From Geojedonia litorea (GTDB lineage Bacteria; Bacteroidota; Bacteroidia; Flavobacteriales; Flavobacteriaceae), in assembly GCF_042654525.1 (NCBI RefSeq), contig NZ_JBHSGP010000004.1, positions 1 to 64,000 on the forward strand: a DNA stretch of 64,000 nt, given 5' to 3'. Shown in pieces: positions 26,583 to 34,877 of this stretch (its first letter is position 1; the number at the start of each line of letters is the position of its first letter). Below the pieces are notes generated by a model, which saw only the letters and a program-made list of their open reading frames with translations, ran no database searches and was not told the origin of the DNA. The position numbers and the translations under genes are program-made.

Positions 26583-27629
26583 ATGACCGAAACCTCTCTT
26601 CCTGTTGATGATAATGACGATGAGCTCTATGAGCATTATGCCTTTACTGCTGAAAAAGGACAACAACCGTTGCGCATTGATAAATATTTAATGAATTTTA
26701 TTGAAAATGCTACGCGCAATAAAATTCAAGCTGCAGCAAAAAACGGCAGTATTTATGTCAATGATAGCCCTGTAAAATCCAATTACAAAGTAAAGCCATT
26801 TGATCAGATTCGAGTTCTTTTTGAGCATCCGCCGTATGAGTATTTATTGACGCCTGAAAATATTCCGTTGGATATCGTTTATGAAGATGACGAACTTTTA
26901 GTGGTCAATAAAGAGGCAGGAATGGTTGTTCATCCAGGACACGGTAATTATTCAGGGACTTTAATAAATGCATTGACCTATCATTTTGATAACTTACCCA
27001 ACAATTCTAGTAACAGGCCTGGATTAGTACATAGAATTGATAAGGACACGAGCGGACTTCTTGTGGTGGCAAAAACCGAAGAGGCAATGACCCATTTGTC
27101 CAAGCAATTCTTTGATAAGACAAGCGAGCGCGAGTATGTTGCGATAGTTTGGGGCAATGTTGAAGAAGACCAAGGAACAGTAGAAGGCAATATTGGAAGG
27201 CACCCTAAAAACAGATTGCAAAATACGGTTTTTGAAGGTGATGACGCCTATAAAGGCAAACCAGCCGTTACCCATTACACAGTTTTAGAACGCTTGGGTT
27301 ATGTCACCTTGGTTTCATGTAAGTTAGAGACTGGCCGAACGCACCAGATTAGGGTGCACATGAAGCATATAGGGCATACCCTCTTTAACGATGAGCGCTA
27401 CGGTGGTGAACGCATTTTAAAAGGCACGACATTTTCAAAATATAAGCAGTTTGTTGACAATTGTTTCAAGATATTACCTCGTCAAGCCTTACATGCTAAA
27501 ACACTAGGCTTTAAACATCCTAAAACAGGAAAATTTTTAAGTTTTACATCTGAAATTCCGCAGGATATGCAAGACTGCATCGAAAAATGGCGTCACTATG
27601 CCAAGCACCAAGACTTGGAATTGGATTAA
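26583..27629 (+). CDS. rluD: 23S rRNA pseudouridine synthase, RluA/RluD family
   Basis: A 348-residue enzyme with an N-terminal S4 domain (LRIDKYLMNFIENATRNKIQ) and a PSI catalytic domain carrying GLVHRIDKDTSGLLVVAK, the RluA-family motif with the catalytic Asp, plus LETGRTHQIRVHM. It isomerises uridines in helix 69 of 23S rRNA if orthologous to E. coli RluD; the exact target is inferred. Co-transcribed with the PASTA gene. Confidence 0.92.
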   Translation: MTETSLPVDDNDDELYEHYAFTAEKGQQPLRIDKYLMNFIENATRNKIQAAAKNGSIYVNDSPVKSNYKVKPFDQIRVLFEHPPYEYLLTPENIPLDIVYEDDELLVVNKEAGMVVHPGHGNYSGTLINALTYHFDNLPNNSSNRPGLVHRIDKDTSGLLVVAKTEEAMTHLSKQFFDKTSEREYVAIVWGNVEEDQGTVEGNIGRHPKNRLQNTVFEGDDAYKGKPAVTHYTVLERLGYVTLVSCKLETGRTHQIRVHMKHIGHTLFNDERYGGERILKGTTFSKYKQFVDNCFKILPRQALHAKTLGFKHPKTGKFLSFTSEIPQDMQDCIEKWRHYAKHQDLELD

Positions 27630-27668
27630 TTTTTCCAATGTAGCTATAGAAAATATAAAATCTCAATC

Positions 27669-27699
27669 TTGACATTTTACCTAGGTAGTTGTACTTTTG
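27669..27699 (+). promoter_or_regulatory. Bacteroidota promoter for yaaA (-33 TTG and -7 TACTTTTG)
   Basis: TTG at 27669-27671 and TACTTTTG at 27692-27699 are 20 bp apart, the expected spacing. This is the best two-box housekeeping promoter seen in the window. Confidence 0.7.
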
Positions 27700-27738
27700 A
27701 GTAATCAAGAAATAGTCATTTAGATATTATAAAAAAGT

Positions 27739-28497
27739 ATGAAACTAGTATTGTCACCAGCCAAGTCTTTGGATTATGAAAGCAAGTTGCCAACAGCAAA
27801 ATCTTCAGAAGCTTGTTTTTTAAATGAGGCTGAACGTCTTAATAAATTACTGAAGAAAAAATCGGCCAGAAGTTTGTCAAAGCTTATGGGTATTTCTAGC
27901 AATTTGGGGCAACTCAATTATGAGCGTAACCAAGAATGGTCATTACCATTTACAAAGGATAATGCCCGTCAGGCTATTTATGCTTTTAGTGGTGATGTGT
28001 ACCGAGGAATAGATGCTTATACTATTGATGTAAAAAAACTAGACAAGCTTCAAGATACAGTTCGTATTATTTCCGGACTTTATGGCATTTTAAAACCTTT
28101 GGATTTAGTACAACCCTATCGTTTAGAAATGGGGACTAAATTCCCAGTTGGAAAAAATAAAAACTTGTATGAGTTCTGGCAGAAACAAATCACTCAAGCA
28201 CTTAATGATGAACTGCAGGATGGTGAGCTATTTTTGAATCTGGCCAGTAATGAATATTTTAAAGCCATAGATACAAAAGCGCTTAAGGCTCCCGTGGTTA
28301 CAGCAACGTTTAAAGATTTTAAAAATGGGGAATATAAGTCAATTATGACTTATGCTAAACTGGCTCGAGGGTACATGACTCGTTTTATTATTGATACACA
28401 CGCCGAAACTTTAGACGACGTTAAAGCCTTTAATTATGAAGGATATGGATATAGTGAGCCCATGTCTAGTGAGTCCGAACTTGTATTTATTAGATAG
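27739..28497 (+). CDS. yaaA: Peroxide stress protein YaaA
   Basis: A 252-residue protein of the YaaA/DUF328 family: MKLVLSPAKSLDYES at the start, AIYAFSGDVYRGIDAYT, ISGLYGILKPLDLVQPYRLE and NLASNEYFKAI. In E. coli YaaA binds DNA and limits free iron during peroxide stress. Length is normal. It is convergent with the thx gene one base away. Confidence 0.95.
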   Translation: MKLVLSPAKSLDYESKLPTAKSSEACFLNEAERLNKLLKKKSARSLSKLMGISSNLGQLNYERNQEWSLPFTKDNARQAIYAFSGDVYRGIDAYTIDVKKLDKLQDTVRIISGLYGILKPLDLVQPYRLEMGTKFPVGKNKNLYEFWQKQITQALNDELQDGELFLNLASNEYFKAIDTKALKAPVVTATFKDFKNGEYKSIMTYAKLARGYMTRFIIDTHAETLDDVKAFNYEGYGYSEPMSSESELVFIR

Positions 28498-28498
28498 T

Positions 28499-28630
28499 TT
28501 AAGCTTTAGATTTTTTGTCGATGCTAATTTTTTCCAAAGTGCTTGGGCGCTTTTTAATTCTTGGACGTCTCGCACCGTAACTGCCATTAGCAATTTTTCC
28601 TCTTCGTGTTTTTTTGTCTCCTTTTCCCAT
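28499..28630 (-). CDS. 30S ribosomal protein Thx (S31-like)
   Basis: A 43-residue, very basic protein, MGKGDKKTRRGKIANGSYG followed by RRPRIKK and an STLEKIS tail. This is the Thx family of small-subunit proteins, which sits in the 16S rRNA head. The reading frame extends to 28732, but the first 34 residues of that version are unrelated and overlap the divergent gene, so the ATG at 28630 is chosen. It is easily missed because of its size. Confidence 0.88.
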   Translation of the reverse strand: MGKGDKKTRRGKIANGSYGARRPRIKKRPSTLEKISIDKKSKA

Positions 28631-28693
28631 TGTTTTATGTATTTTGTTGAACTTTAAAATACAAATTTTAGAATTAAAAATCAAGACGCTCCC

Positions 28694-29371
28694 GTGTTTA
28701 AACACCAACATCCATATCAACCCTTTATTCACAGTGATACCACCAAACTTATTGTAGGGACTTTACCTCCACCAAGATTTTCTACCGGAGAGCTTTTGGA
28801 GAAAGATGTTGATTTTTGTTATGGGAGTTATTACAATTCATTATGGCTCTTTATTGATAAGATACATAATTTAAATCTGCGTTACGACAATTCTCAAGAA
28901 GCGATTAATGAGCGAAAAAAGTTTCTGATTGACCATAAAATTGGCGTTTGCGATATCGTTGAAAGTGCCGAGCGTAAAAAAATTGACGCATCAGACTTGG
29001 GTATGACCAATATCAAACTTCGGGATGTGATAGGCTATTTAAAACGATATCCCAATATAGACACACTTTTGTTTACAGGCGGAAATAGTAAAAATGGACC
29101 TGAGTATTTTTTTAGACAACACATCAAAAATTATAACATAAAGTTAAAGTTGATTAGTAATGAAATACCTAGAATCCATGAGTTTGAACTTTCTGATAAA
29201 ACAATAACATCTCAACAAAGCCGTAAAATAAGAACTGTATCCCTCACTTCGGCATCAGGATCGGCAAACAGGGCAATTGGAAGCATGGCATTATACCAGC
29301 AGTTAAAAGCAAAACAGCCTGAATTTAATACCTTCGATTTCAGGGTGATGCAGTACAAAGAATTCTTTTAA
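28694..29371 (+). CDS. Uracil-DNA glycosylase superfamily protein
   Basis: A 225-residue protein. The N-terminal motif KLIVGTLPPPRFS followed by DFCYGSYYNSLWLFIDKI resembles the active-site region of UDG-superfamily members of the hypoxanthine/mug-like type. LTSASGSANRAIGSMALYQQ near the C-terminus corresponds to the second conserved loop. A role in base excision or nucleotide clean-up is plausible; the substrate cannot be read from sequence. The start is GTG at 28694, since no ATG occurs before the conserved core. Confidence 0.7.
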   Translation: MFKHQHPYQPFIHSDTTKLIVGTLPPPRFSTGELLEKDVDFCYGSYYNSLWLFIDKIHNLNLRYDNSQEAINERKKFLIDHKIGVCDIVESAERKKIDASDLGMTNIKLRDVIGYLKRYPNIDTLLFTGGNSKNGPEYFFRQHIKNYNIKLKLISNEIPRIHEFELSDKTITSQQSRKIRTVSLTSASGSANRAIGSMALYQQLKAKQPEFNTFDFRVMQYKEFF

Positions 29372-29374
29372 AAG

Positions 29375-31111
29375 CTACTTTATAATACGATATACGGGGT
29401 ATTGTAAATGTGCTTTTTCATAATATTCACTTTGTTTATGGATCCAGTCTAGTTGTGCAAACCAATTTTTAGAAAAGCCTTCATCTGATGATTTTTTTTC
29501 ATCGAATGCCCTTTTAAAATCTGGATTATGATCTAAAAGGACTTTGGCTTTGTCTTCCCAAACGTAAGGTGAAAACCCTTCTTTTTGTTGTAAAATGGTA
29601 TCAAAAAAATTCCAATTAAAAAAAGAATCCGGCCCTTGTGGTTCTAAAGTTTCTAAAAGATAACGCATGCCCTTTTGTTGTGTGCTAATAATATAGTCAC
29701 CTTTATAAACTTTTATTTGTTTTGTTGAGGTTTCCAATTGTGTGGCATAGTGCTGGTAATGCCCTTCATAAGGTTGGGTTCTGGTTTTGTAATTGGCAAT
29801 TTTATAGGATTCTACAGTTATGGTTGAATCGGCTTTTAGCGCTTCCATTTGAATACCATTTTGCTTTAATAAATCGATAACGGTCCACCAACTTTGAGGA
29901 ATAATATAGGCTTTAGGTATCGTGACATCCAAACTTGGCTCAAAATAATTCTTATAAACTACCGTTTTGGTAAACGGTTTACTACGATCATATTTTAAGC
30001 GTTGTGCTCCAGTAATTTCACTTACAATCATCTCGCCTTCAAACCCTTTAAATGACAAGGTAGAAGTTAAAGTGGTATCAATTTGCCAATCTAAAGTATA
30101 ACTGGTTTGTGCCAGATGTTTTTCAAATTGTGTTGTTCTCAATTGAGAAATAGTTTCTCCATGCTCCTCAATAATATCAATCATGATTTTCATCAACTCA
30201 TAAGTGCCTTCAACACGTGGTTTATAGGGTTTAAGCATGTGTGTTTCGACCATCATTCCCAAAGTATTCCACAGTGTAGTATATCCTGTTGAGTAGCGAG
30301 GGTAATCCATAAACTGACTAAATCCAGCTTCGGGTACTTGATTAAAAACGTTGACATAAGGTGTAATATCCCAAGATTTTTTTTCAAGTTGACGCTCTAA
30401 TTCTGGCATCATGATATTATGAATAAATGCTCCTAAATCACCACCTAATTTATTATGTTGAGTAAATAAATGCGTTAATGTGTATTGGTAATCGGCACCA
30501 TTACTCACATGGTTATCTATAAAAACATCGGGTTGCACTAAATGAAAAATTTGGGCAAAGGTTTTAGCATTTTTGGTGTCGTTTTTAATAAAATCCCTAT
30601 TGAGATCATAATTTCTGGCATTGCCTCTAAAACCATATTCCTCTGGTCCGACTTGATTGGTCCTAGATGTAGAATTTCTATTCAAACTACCACCAATATT
30701 ATATATAGGAATAGCGGCCAAAACCGTGTGTTCAGGACTTTTAATACTACCTTGAGCCAAATCTCTAAATAATAACATGGTAGCATCTATACCATCGGGT
30801 TCTCCAGGATGAATGCCGTTATTGATTAATAAGATTCTGTTGTTTTTGCGTATTTGTTCAAAATCAAATTGTTTTTCAGGGTTGTAAGTAACAATGTGTA
30901 ATGGATGGCCAGAATCAGTTTCTCCTATGGCCTGTATTGAAATTTCGGGATAGGCTTCGGCTAAATTGGTATAGAATTCTATAGTTTCCTGATAAGTTGC
31001 AGTTTGTGTTCCTTCGCTTTTCTCAAAAATTGTGGTAAAATCAAAGGTCTTTGAGGTTTGGTTGGAATTACAAGAGACTATAATAAAAAAGAGTATAAAA
31101 AGTTGTTTCAT
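29375..31111 (-). CDS. M14 family zinc carboxypeptidase, lipoprotein
   Basis: A 578-residue protein with a lipobox (IIVSCNSN) placing it in the outer envelope. The peptidase M14 core shows NNGIHPGEPDGID (zinc ligands H and E), NYDLNRDFIK, VFIDNHVSNGADYQ (third zinc ligand H) and MVETHMLK (catalytic Glu region). A beta-rich C-terminal extension of about 230 residues follows. It probably trims peptides outside the inner membrane. It ends 3 bp from the convergent UDG-like gene and is divergent from ctlX, with opposed -7 elements in the gap. Confidence 0.88.
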   Translation of the reverse strand: MKQLFILFFIIVSCNSNQTSKTFDFTTIFEKSEGTQTATYQETIEFYTNLAEAYPEISIQAIGETDSGHPLHIVTYNPEKQFDFEQIRKNNRILLINNGIHPGEPDGIDATMLLFRDLAQGSIKSPEHTVLAAIPIYNIGGSLNRNSTSRTNQVGPEEYGFRGNARNYDLNRDFIKNDTKNAKTFAQIFHLVQPDVFIDNHVSNGADYQYTLTHLFTQHNKLGGDLGAFIHNIMMPELERQLEKKSWDITPYVNVFNQVPEAGFSQFMDYPRYSTGYTTLWNTLGMMVETHMLKPYKPRVEGTYELMKIMIDIIEEHGETISQLRTTQFEKHLAQTSYTLDWQIDTTLTSTLSFKGFEGEMIVSEITGAQRLKYDRSKPFTKTVVYKNYFEPSLDVTIPKAYIIPQSWWTVIDLLKQNGIQMEALKADSTITVESYKIANYKTRTQPYEGHYQHYATQLETSTKQIKVYKGDYIISTQQKGMRYLLETLEPQGPDSFFNWNFFDTILQQKEGFSPYVWEDKAKVLLDHNPDFKRAFDEKKSSDEGFSKNWFAQLDWIHKQSEYYEKAHLQYPVYRIIK

Positions 31112-31128
31112 TTAGACGGATTTATAGC

Positions 31129-31136
31129 CAAACTTA
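31129..31136 (-). promoter_or_regulatory. -7 element for the M14 peptidase gene
   Basis: TAAGTTTG on the minus strand, 17 bp before the start codon. No clear -33 element. Confidence 0.45.
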
Positions 31137-31148
31137 ATCAAATTAAAC

Positions 31149-31156
31149 TAATTTTG
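31149..31156 (+). promoter_or_regulatory. -7 element for ctlX
   Basis: TAATTTTG, 19 bp before the ctlX ATG, divergent from the M14 promoter 12 bp away. Confidence 0.5.
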
Positions 31157-31175
31157 TACTACCATAATTTTCATC

Positions 31176-32108
31176 ATGCAACAAACAACAGATACCATAT
31201 TGATGATTAGACCTGTAGCTTTCAGAATGAATGAACAGACTGCAGTTAACAACTATTTTCAAGAAGATTTAGATTTAAAAAATAATGAGATCAATGCCAA
31301 AGCTCAAAAAGAATTTGATGCCTTTGTGTCCAAACTGAAAGCGGTTGGTGTTAATGTTATTGTTGCGCATGATGATAAAGATTTGGATACTCCAGATTCT
31401 ATTTTTCCTAACAATTGGGTAAGCTTTCATGAAAATGGTGATGTGGCGTTATATCCCATGTTTGCCGAAAATAGGCGTAAAGAACGACGTGAAGAAGTCT
31501 TGGATTTGCTGGAGTCAAATGGTTTTGTGATTAAAAACATAGTAGATTATACTAGTGCAGAAGACGAAGGCTATTTTTTAGAAGGCACAGGGAGTATTTT
31601 ATTAGACCGCGTAAATAGTAAAGCCTATTGTGCCCTTTCTCCTCGTGCTGATGAAGATCTTTTTATAGAGTTTTGTGAAGATTTTGAATATACTCCTATA
31701 GTATTTACAGCAAATCAAACGGTAGATGGGCAACGTCTTCCTATTTATCATACTAATGTTATGATGTGTTTAGGAGAAGGATTTGCAGTCATCTGTTTAG
31801 AAAGTATTGATGACAAAAAAGAACGCAAAACGGTTATTAAGCATCTCAAAGAAGATGGAAGAGAGATCATAGCCATTAGCGAAAAACAAATGCATCAGTT
31901 CGCAGGTAATATGCTGCAAGTAAAAGGGTTTGGAAATAAACCTTACTTGGTTATGAGTAAGGCGGCACATGAGTGTCTTTCAGCTTCTCAAATAGCAAGT
32001 ATTGAAAAGCATTGTGAAATTTTATCAAGCTCATTGGAAACTATTGAAACTTGTGGTGGTGGAAGTGCGCGATGTATGATGGCTGAAGTGTTTTTACCCA
32101 AACAGTAA
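31176..32108 (+). CDS. ctlX: Citrulline utilization hydrolase CtlX / amidinotransferase family
   Basis: A 310-residue protein of the guanidine-modifying (arginine deiminase/DDAH-like) superfamily. RPVAFRMNEQTAVNNYFQ, DSIFPNNWVSFH, IYHTNVMMCLGEGFAVICLE (catalytic His) and ETCGGGSARCMMAEVFLP (catalytic Cys) are all present. The name follows the Flavobacterial CtlX family, reported to act on citrulline or a related ureido/guanidino compound; the substrate here is inferred. The gene stands alone between an M14 peptidase and a histidine kinase. Confidence 0.85.
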   Translation: MQQTTDTILMIRPVAFRMNEQTAVNNYFQEDLDLKNNEINAKAQKEFDAFVSKLKAVGVNVIVAHDDKDLDTPDSIFPNNWVSFHENGDVALYPMFAENRRKERREEVLDLLESNGFVIKNIVDYTSAEDEGYFLEGTGSILLDRVNSKAYCALSPRADEDLFIEFCEDFEYTPIVFTANQTVDGQRLPIYHTNVMMCLGEGFAVICLESIDDKKERKTVIKHLKEDGREIIAISEKQMHQFAGNMLQVKGFGNKPYLVMSKAAHECLSASQIASIEKHCEILSSSLETIETCGGGSARCMMAEVFLPKQ

Positions 32109-32110
32109 CA

Positions 32111-34147
32111 TTAGGCTTTAGGAAGCTCTACAAAGAATTTAGTTCCTACATTAATTTTACTCTCTACCCAAATACGTCCTTGATTAAGTTCAACTAATTC
32201 TTTACAGATAGAAAGTCCTAAACCAGTACCTTTTTCATTTTTAGTACCTACTGTAGTAAAGGCATTATTCTTGAATAATTTTTCAAGATTAGCTTGAGCA
32301 ATTCCAACACCAGTATCCTCAACGCAAATAATTGTTTTACCATTTTGAGATTTGTTAGACACCGTAATGACATCTCCAACTCGACTAAATTTAACTGCAT
32401 TGGTCAATAAATTTTGAATCACAATTTCAATCATACTCCTATCGGCATATATAAGTTCATATTGCGACTCATCAATGAGTACAATCCGTTTTTGTTCTAC
32501 TTTTTGCTCTATTAAATTCATCTTAGTTTGGAACACTTCCTGAATGTTGAAGCGCTCTGGATTAGGTTCCAGATTTTGCATTTGGGTCTTAGACCAGTTG
32601 AGTAAATTAAACAGTAGCAAGGAAGCATTATCAGCATTTTCGCTTAATTCAGGGATAAGCTCATAAAATTCTTCCTGTGAAATTCCTTCTTCACGCAGTA
32701 AATCAATAAACCCTTTAATTGAAGAAATAGAATCTTTAAGGTCGTGCGATACAATAGAAAATAAACGGTCCTTTACCTTATTGATTTCTTCCAGATCTGC
32801 AATTTCTTTTAAAATAGTTTCATTTTGAAGGCGTACATGATTATTTTCATGTTTTAAGGTATCTACTAATTTATGGTTGTTGCTTCCTTTGGTATAGGAT
32901 AGGACTAAAAACGTTAAACTAATGAGTAACGCAGCAATTAACCCATAAATCCAGTATAATAAGCTTGGTGATGTGGTTGAGGTATTATCGTTTGGAATTG
33001 TTTCATTCGAAATTGGCTCAAGGCTTTCAAGAGGATTTGTTGGAATCACATAATTAGAACCAAGTGATTGTCGATTTTCACTTTTTTCCATTTGGTTTTT
33101 CAAATCATAGTATCTACTCTGCCAAATAAAAGCACTTTGAAATGCACCTTTGGTAGAATCCACCTCCTTTTGTAGTCTATAATTTTTTAAGAGTTCTTTG
33201 GAGTTGTCAGAAGTTCGCGCTAATTCGTAAGCCTCATTTAGTTGTTGTTCTGCCAATCTAATATCCTTTAATTTTAAATTGAGGTTAGCAATAGCATTTA
33301 AGGATTGAATAATTCCGTCTTTATTATTGGTACTGCGGTTTAATTTAAGCCCTTCAAGCAAATATTGTGCGGCACTATCAAAATCATTAAATTGAAGATA
33401 TTCTTCACCTATACTCGGTAAAATTTCGCCTCTTAAAGCTGCGTCTTTTTCAGTATCGAGCAAATTCAGGAGTTTTTGATAAAACTCGATGGCTTTCCGG
33501 TGTTCACGACGTTGTGAATATAATTCAGCTATGGTTTTGGTTGAGGATTTAATACCCTCTCGGTCCTGTAATTGCTCTCTGACACCCAAGGCCTTAAAGT
33601 TGAACTCCAAAGCTTTTTCAATTTGATTGGTGTTTATATAGGCTTCAGCCAGATTGTTATAGGCTTTGCTTAGTTCATGTCGTAATTGACGTTCTTCAAA
33701 TATTTTGATGGCCGACAAGGACAGATTCAACCCAGAGATATAGTTGCCGCGTCTAATTTCTAAGAGACCAACATTGTTGTTTACTTTAGCGATTCCTAAA
33801 GCGTTATTGAGTTGTTCGTAATACTTTTTAGCTTTATTGTAGTTATCTATGGCATTGTAATAGTCGTCTCTCTCGGTATAAATTAAAGCTTTGTAGTAAT
33901 TAGCATCAGCAGATCCTTGAGTGTAGTTTAATGTTTTTGAAAGCTGTTCGGTTTGGTCAATATAAAGAAGCGCTTTTTTGAAATCTTTAACCTGATAAAG
34001 TGCTTTTATCAGTTTTACTGAAGTTTTAACCTTGGTAGTATCCTGTTTTTGATAAGCTAATTGTATAGCAAGACTATCTATCTCATGTGTTTGCGACAAA
34101 CATACGAGAACAGATAAAAAAGCAGTTAAAGTAATTAACTGTTTCAT
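32111..34147 (-). CDS. TPR sensor histidine kinase (orphan)
   Basis: A 678-residue protein with signal peptide (FLSVLVCLSQTHEID), six or more TPR units at about 30-370 predicted to lie in the periplasm, one transmembrane helix (LLYWIYGLIAALLISLTFLV), a coiled coil, a HisKA domain (SIVSHDLKDSISSIKGFIDL) and a HATPase (NLLTNAVKFS, DTGVGIAQ, GTGLGLSI). No response regulator is adjacent, so its partner is unknown. This architecture is a common Bacteroidota class of TPR-sensing kinases. It ends 2 bp from the convergent ctlX stop. Confidence 0.9.
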   Translation of the reverse strand: MKQLITLTAFLSVLVCLSQTHEIDSLAIQLAYQKQDTTKVKTSVKLIKALYQVKDFKKALLYIDQTEQLSKTLNYTQGSADANYYKALIYTERDDYYNAIDNYNKAKKYYEQLNNALGIAKVNNNVGLLEIRRGNYISGLNLSLSAIKIFEERQLRHELSKAYNNLAEAYINTNQIEKALEFNFKALGVREQLQDREGIKSSTKTIAELYSQRREHRKAIEFYQKLLNLLDTEKDAALRGEILPSIGEEYLQFNDFDSAAQYLLEGLKLNRSTNNKDGIIQSLNAIANLNLKLKDIRLAEQQLNEAYELARTSDNSKELLKNYRLQKEVDSTKGAFQSAFIWQSRYYDLKNQMEKSENRQSLGSNYVIPTNPLESLEPISNETIPNDNTSTTSPSLLYWIYGLIAALLISLTFLVLSYTKGSNNHKLVDTLKHENNHVRLQNETILKEIADLEEINKVKDRLFSIVSHDLKDSISSIKGFIDLLREEGISQEEFYELIPELSENADNASLLLFNLLNWSKTQMQNLEPNPERFNIQEVFQTKMNLIEQKVEQKRIVLIDESQYELIYADRSMIEIVIQNLLTNAVKFSRVGDVITVSNKSQNGKTIICVEDTGVGIAQANLEKLFKNNAFTTVGTKNEKGTGLGLSICKELVELNQGRIWVESKINVGTKFFVELPKA

Positions 34148-34566
34148 CTTGTTAGATAGAGTTTTACAGTTGTTTTTTTGTTATTAAACAAACTTGCCTT
34201 GAGGGAGAGGATAAGTATGAACACTAATGACAACAACAATCCTAATACTGGAATTACATGTACCATCAATATTTGGGACTTCGATTAATAGCTTATCAAA
34301 AATCACGAAACATGCATTAAAAAGCTAATTTTCGGGTTTTAATGCTTAAAAATTAGATAAAGTGAGCAGTGAACGCGATTAAAAAAAAAGCTTATCGATG
34401 AATGGTCAAAATCATAGAAAAACTACATAGTTATCGACGAAATGCACCATCATTTTGGGTTTTAAAATAAGTTGTTATAAGTAAAAGATAATCAAGTGTT
34501 TATAATTTAATTTTTATACAAACCGATAAATTGATTATCTTCCATCATAACTATAAACTAACACAA
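34148..34566. other. 419-bp intergenic region upstream of the TPR kinase and the small membrane protein
   Basis: No recognised gene. A 23-codon frame at 34217-34288 begins MNTNDNNNPN and ends INIWDFD, preceded by a purine-rich GAGGGAGAGG, but coding status is unproven. The rest is AT-rich with no RNA gene that I can recognise. Confidence 0.4.
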
Positions 34567-34770
34567 ATGAACAAAACAGTTAAAATGATCCTTTTAGTGG
34601 TAGGTATCGGACTAATAGGATACGGAATTTATACCTTAATTTCCCCAGAAGCTTCGGTTGATCTTGGTGTGGTTCAAGCAGAAGTGCAAGATAATAACAA
34701 TGCTTACATAACCATTGGTTTAGGTTTAGCATCGGTAGTTTTAAGTATGCTCGGCGGTAAAAAAGCCTAA
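34567..34770 (+). CDS. Small two-helix membrane protein
   Basis: A 67-residue protein with two transmembrane segments (MILLVVGIGLIGYGIYTLI and AYITIGLGLASVVLSML) joined by an acidic loop, ending GGKKA. Family not recognised; similar short proteins are frequent in Flavobacteria and often annotated as DUF3185-like. The frame runs from 34531, but MNKTVK at 34567 gives a normal positive-inside N-terminus. A strong terminator follows. Confidence 0.65.
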   Translation: MNKTVKMILLVVGIGLIGYGIYTLISPEASVDLGVVQAEVQDNNNAYITIGLGLASVVLSMLGGKKA

Positions 34771-34792
34771 TCTAGGAATAAAATTAAACTTC

Positions 34793-34825
34793 AAAGCTCA
34801 ATAGCCATGGTTATTGAGCTTTTTT
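34793..34825 (+). terminator. Rho-independent terminator
   Basis: An 11-bp stem AAAGCTCAATA/TATTGAGCTTT with an 8-nt loop and a T run, 22 bp after the small membrane protein and just before the argS promoter. Confidence 0.85.
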
Positions 34826-34848
34826 ACTTTAAATCATCACAAATGTTT

Positions 34849-34856
34849 TATCTTTG
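34849..34856 (+). promoter_or_regulatory. -7 promoter element for argS
   Basis: TATCTTTG, 21 bp before the argS ATG. Confidence 0.6.
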
Positions 34857-34877
34857 CCAACTTAAAATTGAGCTTTA

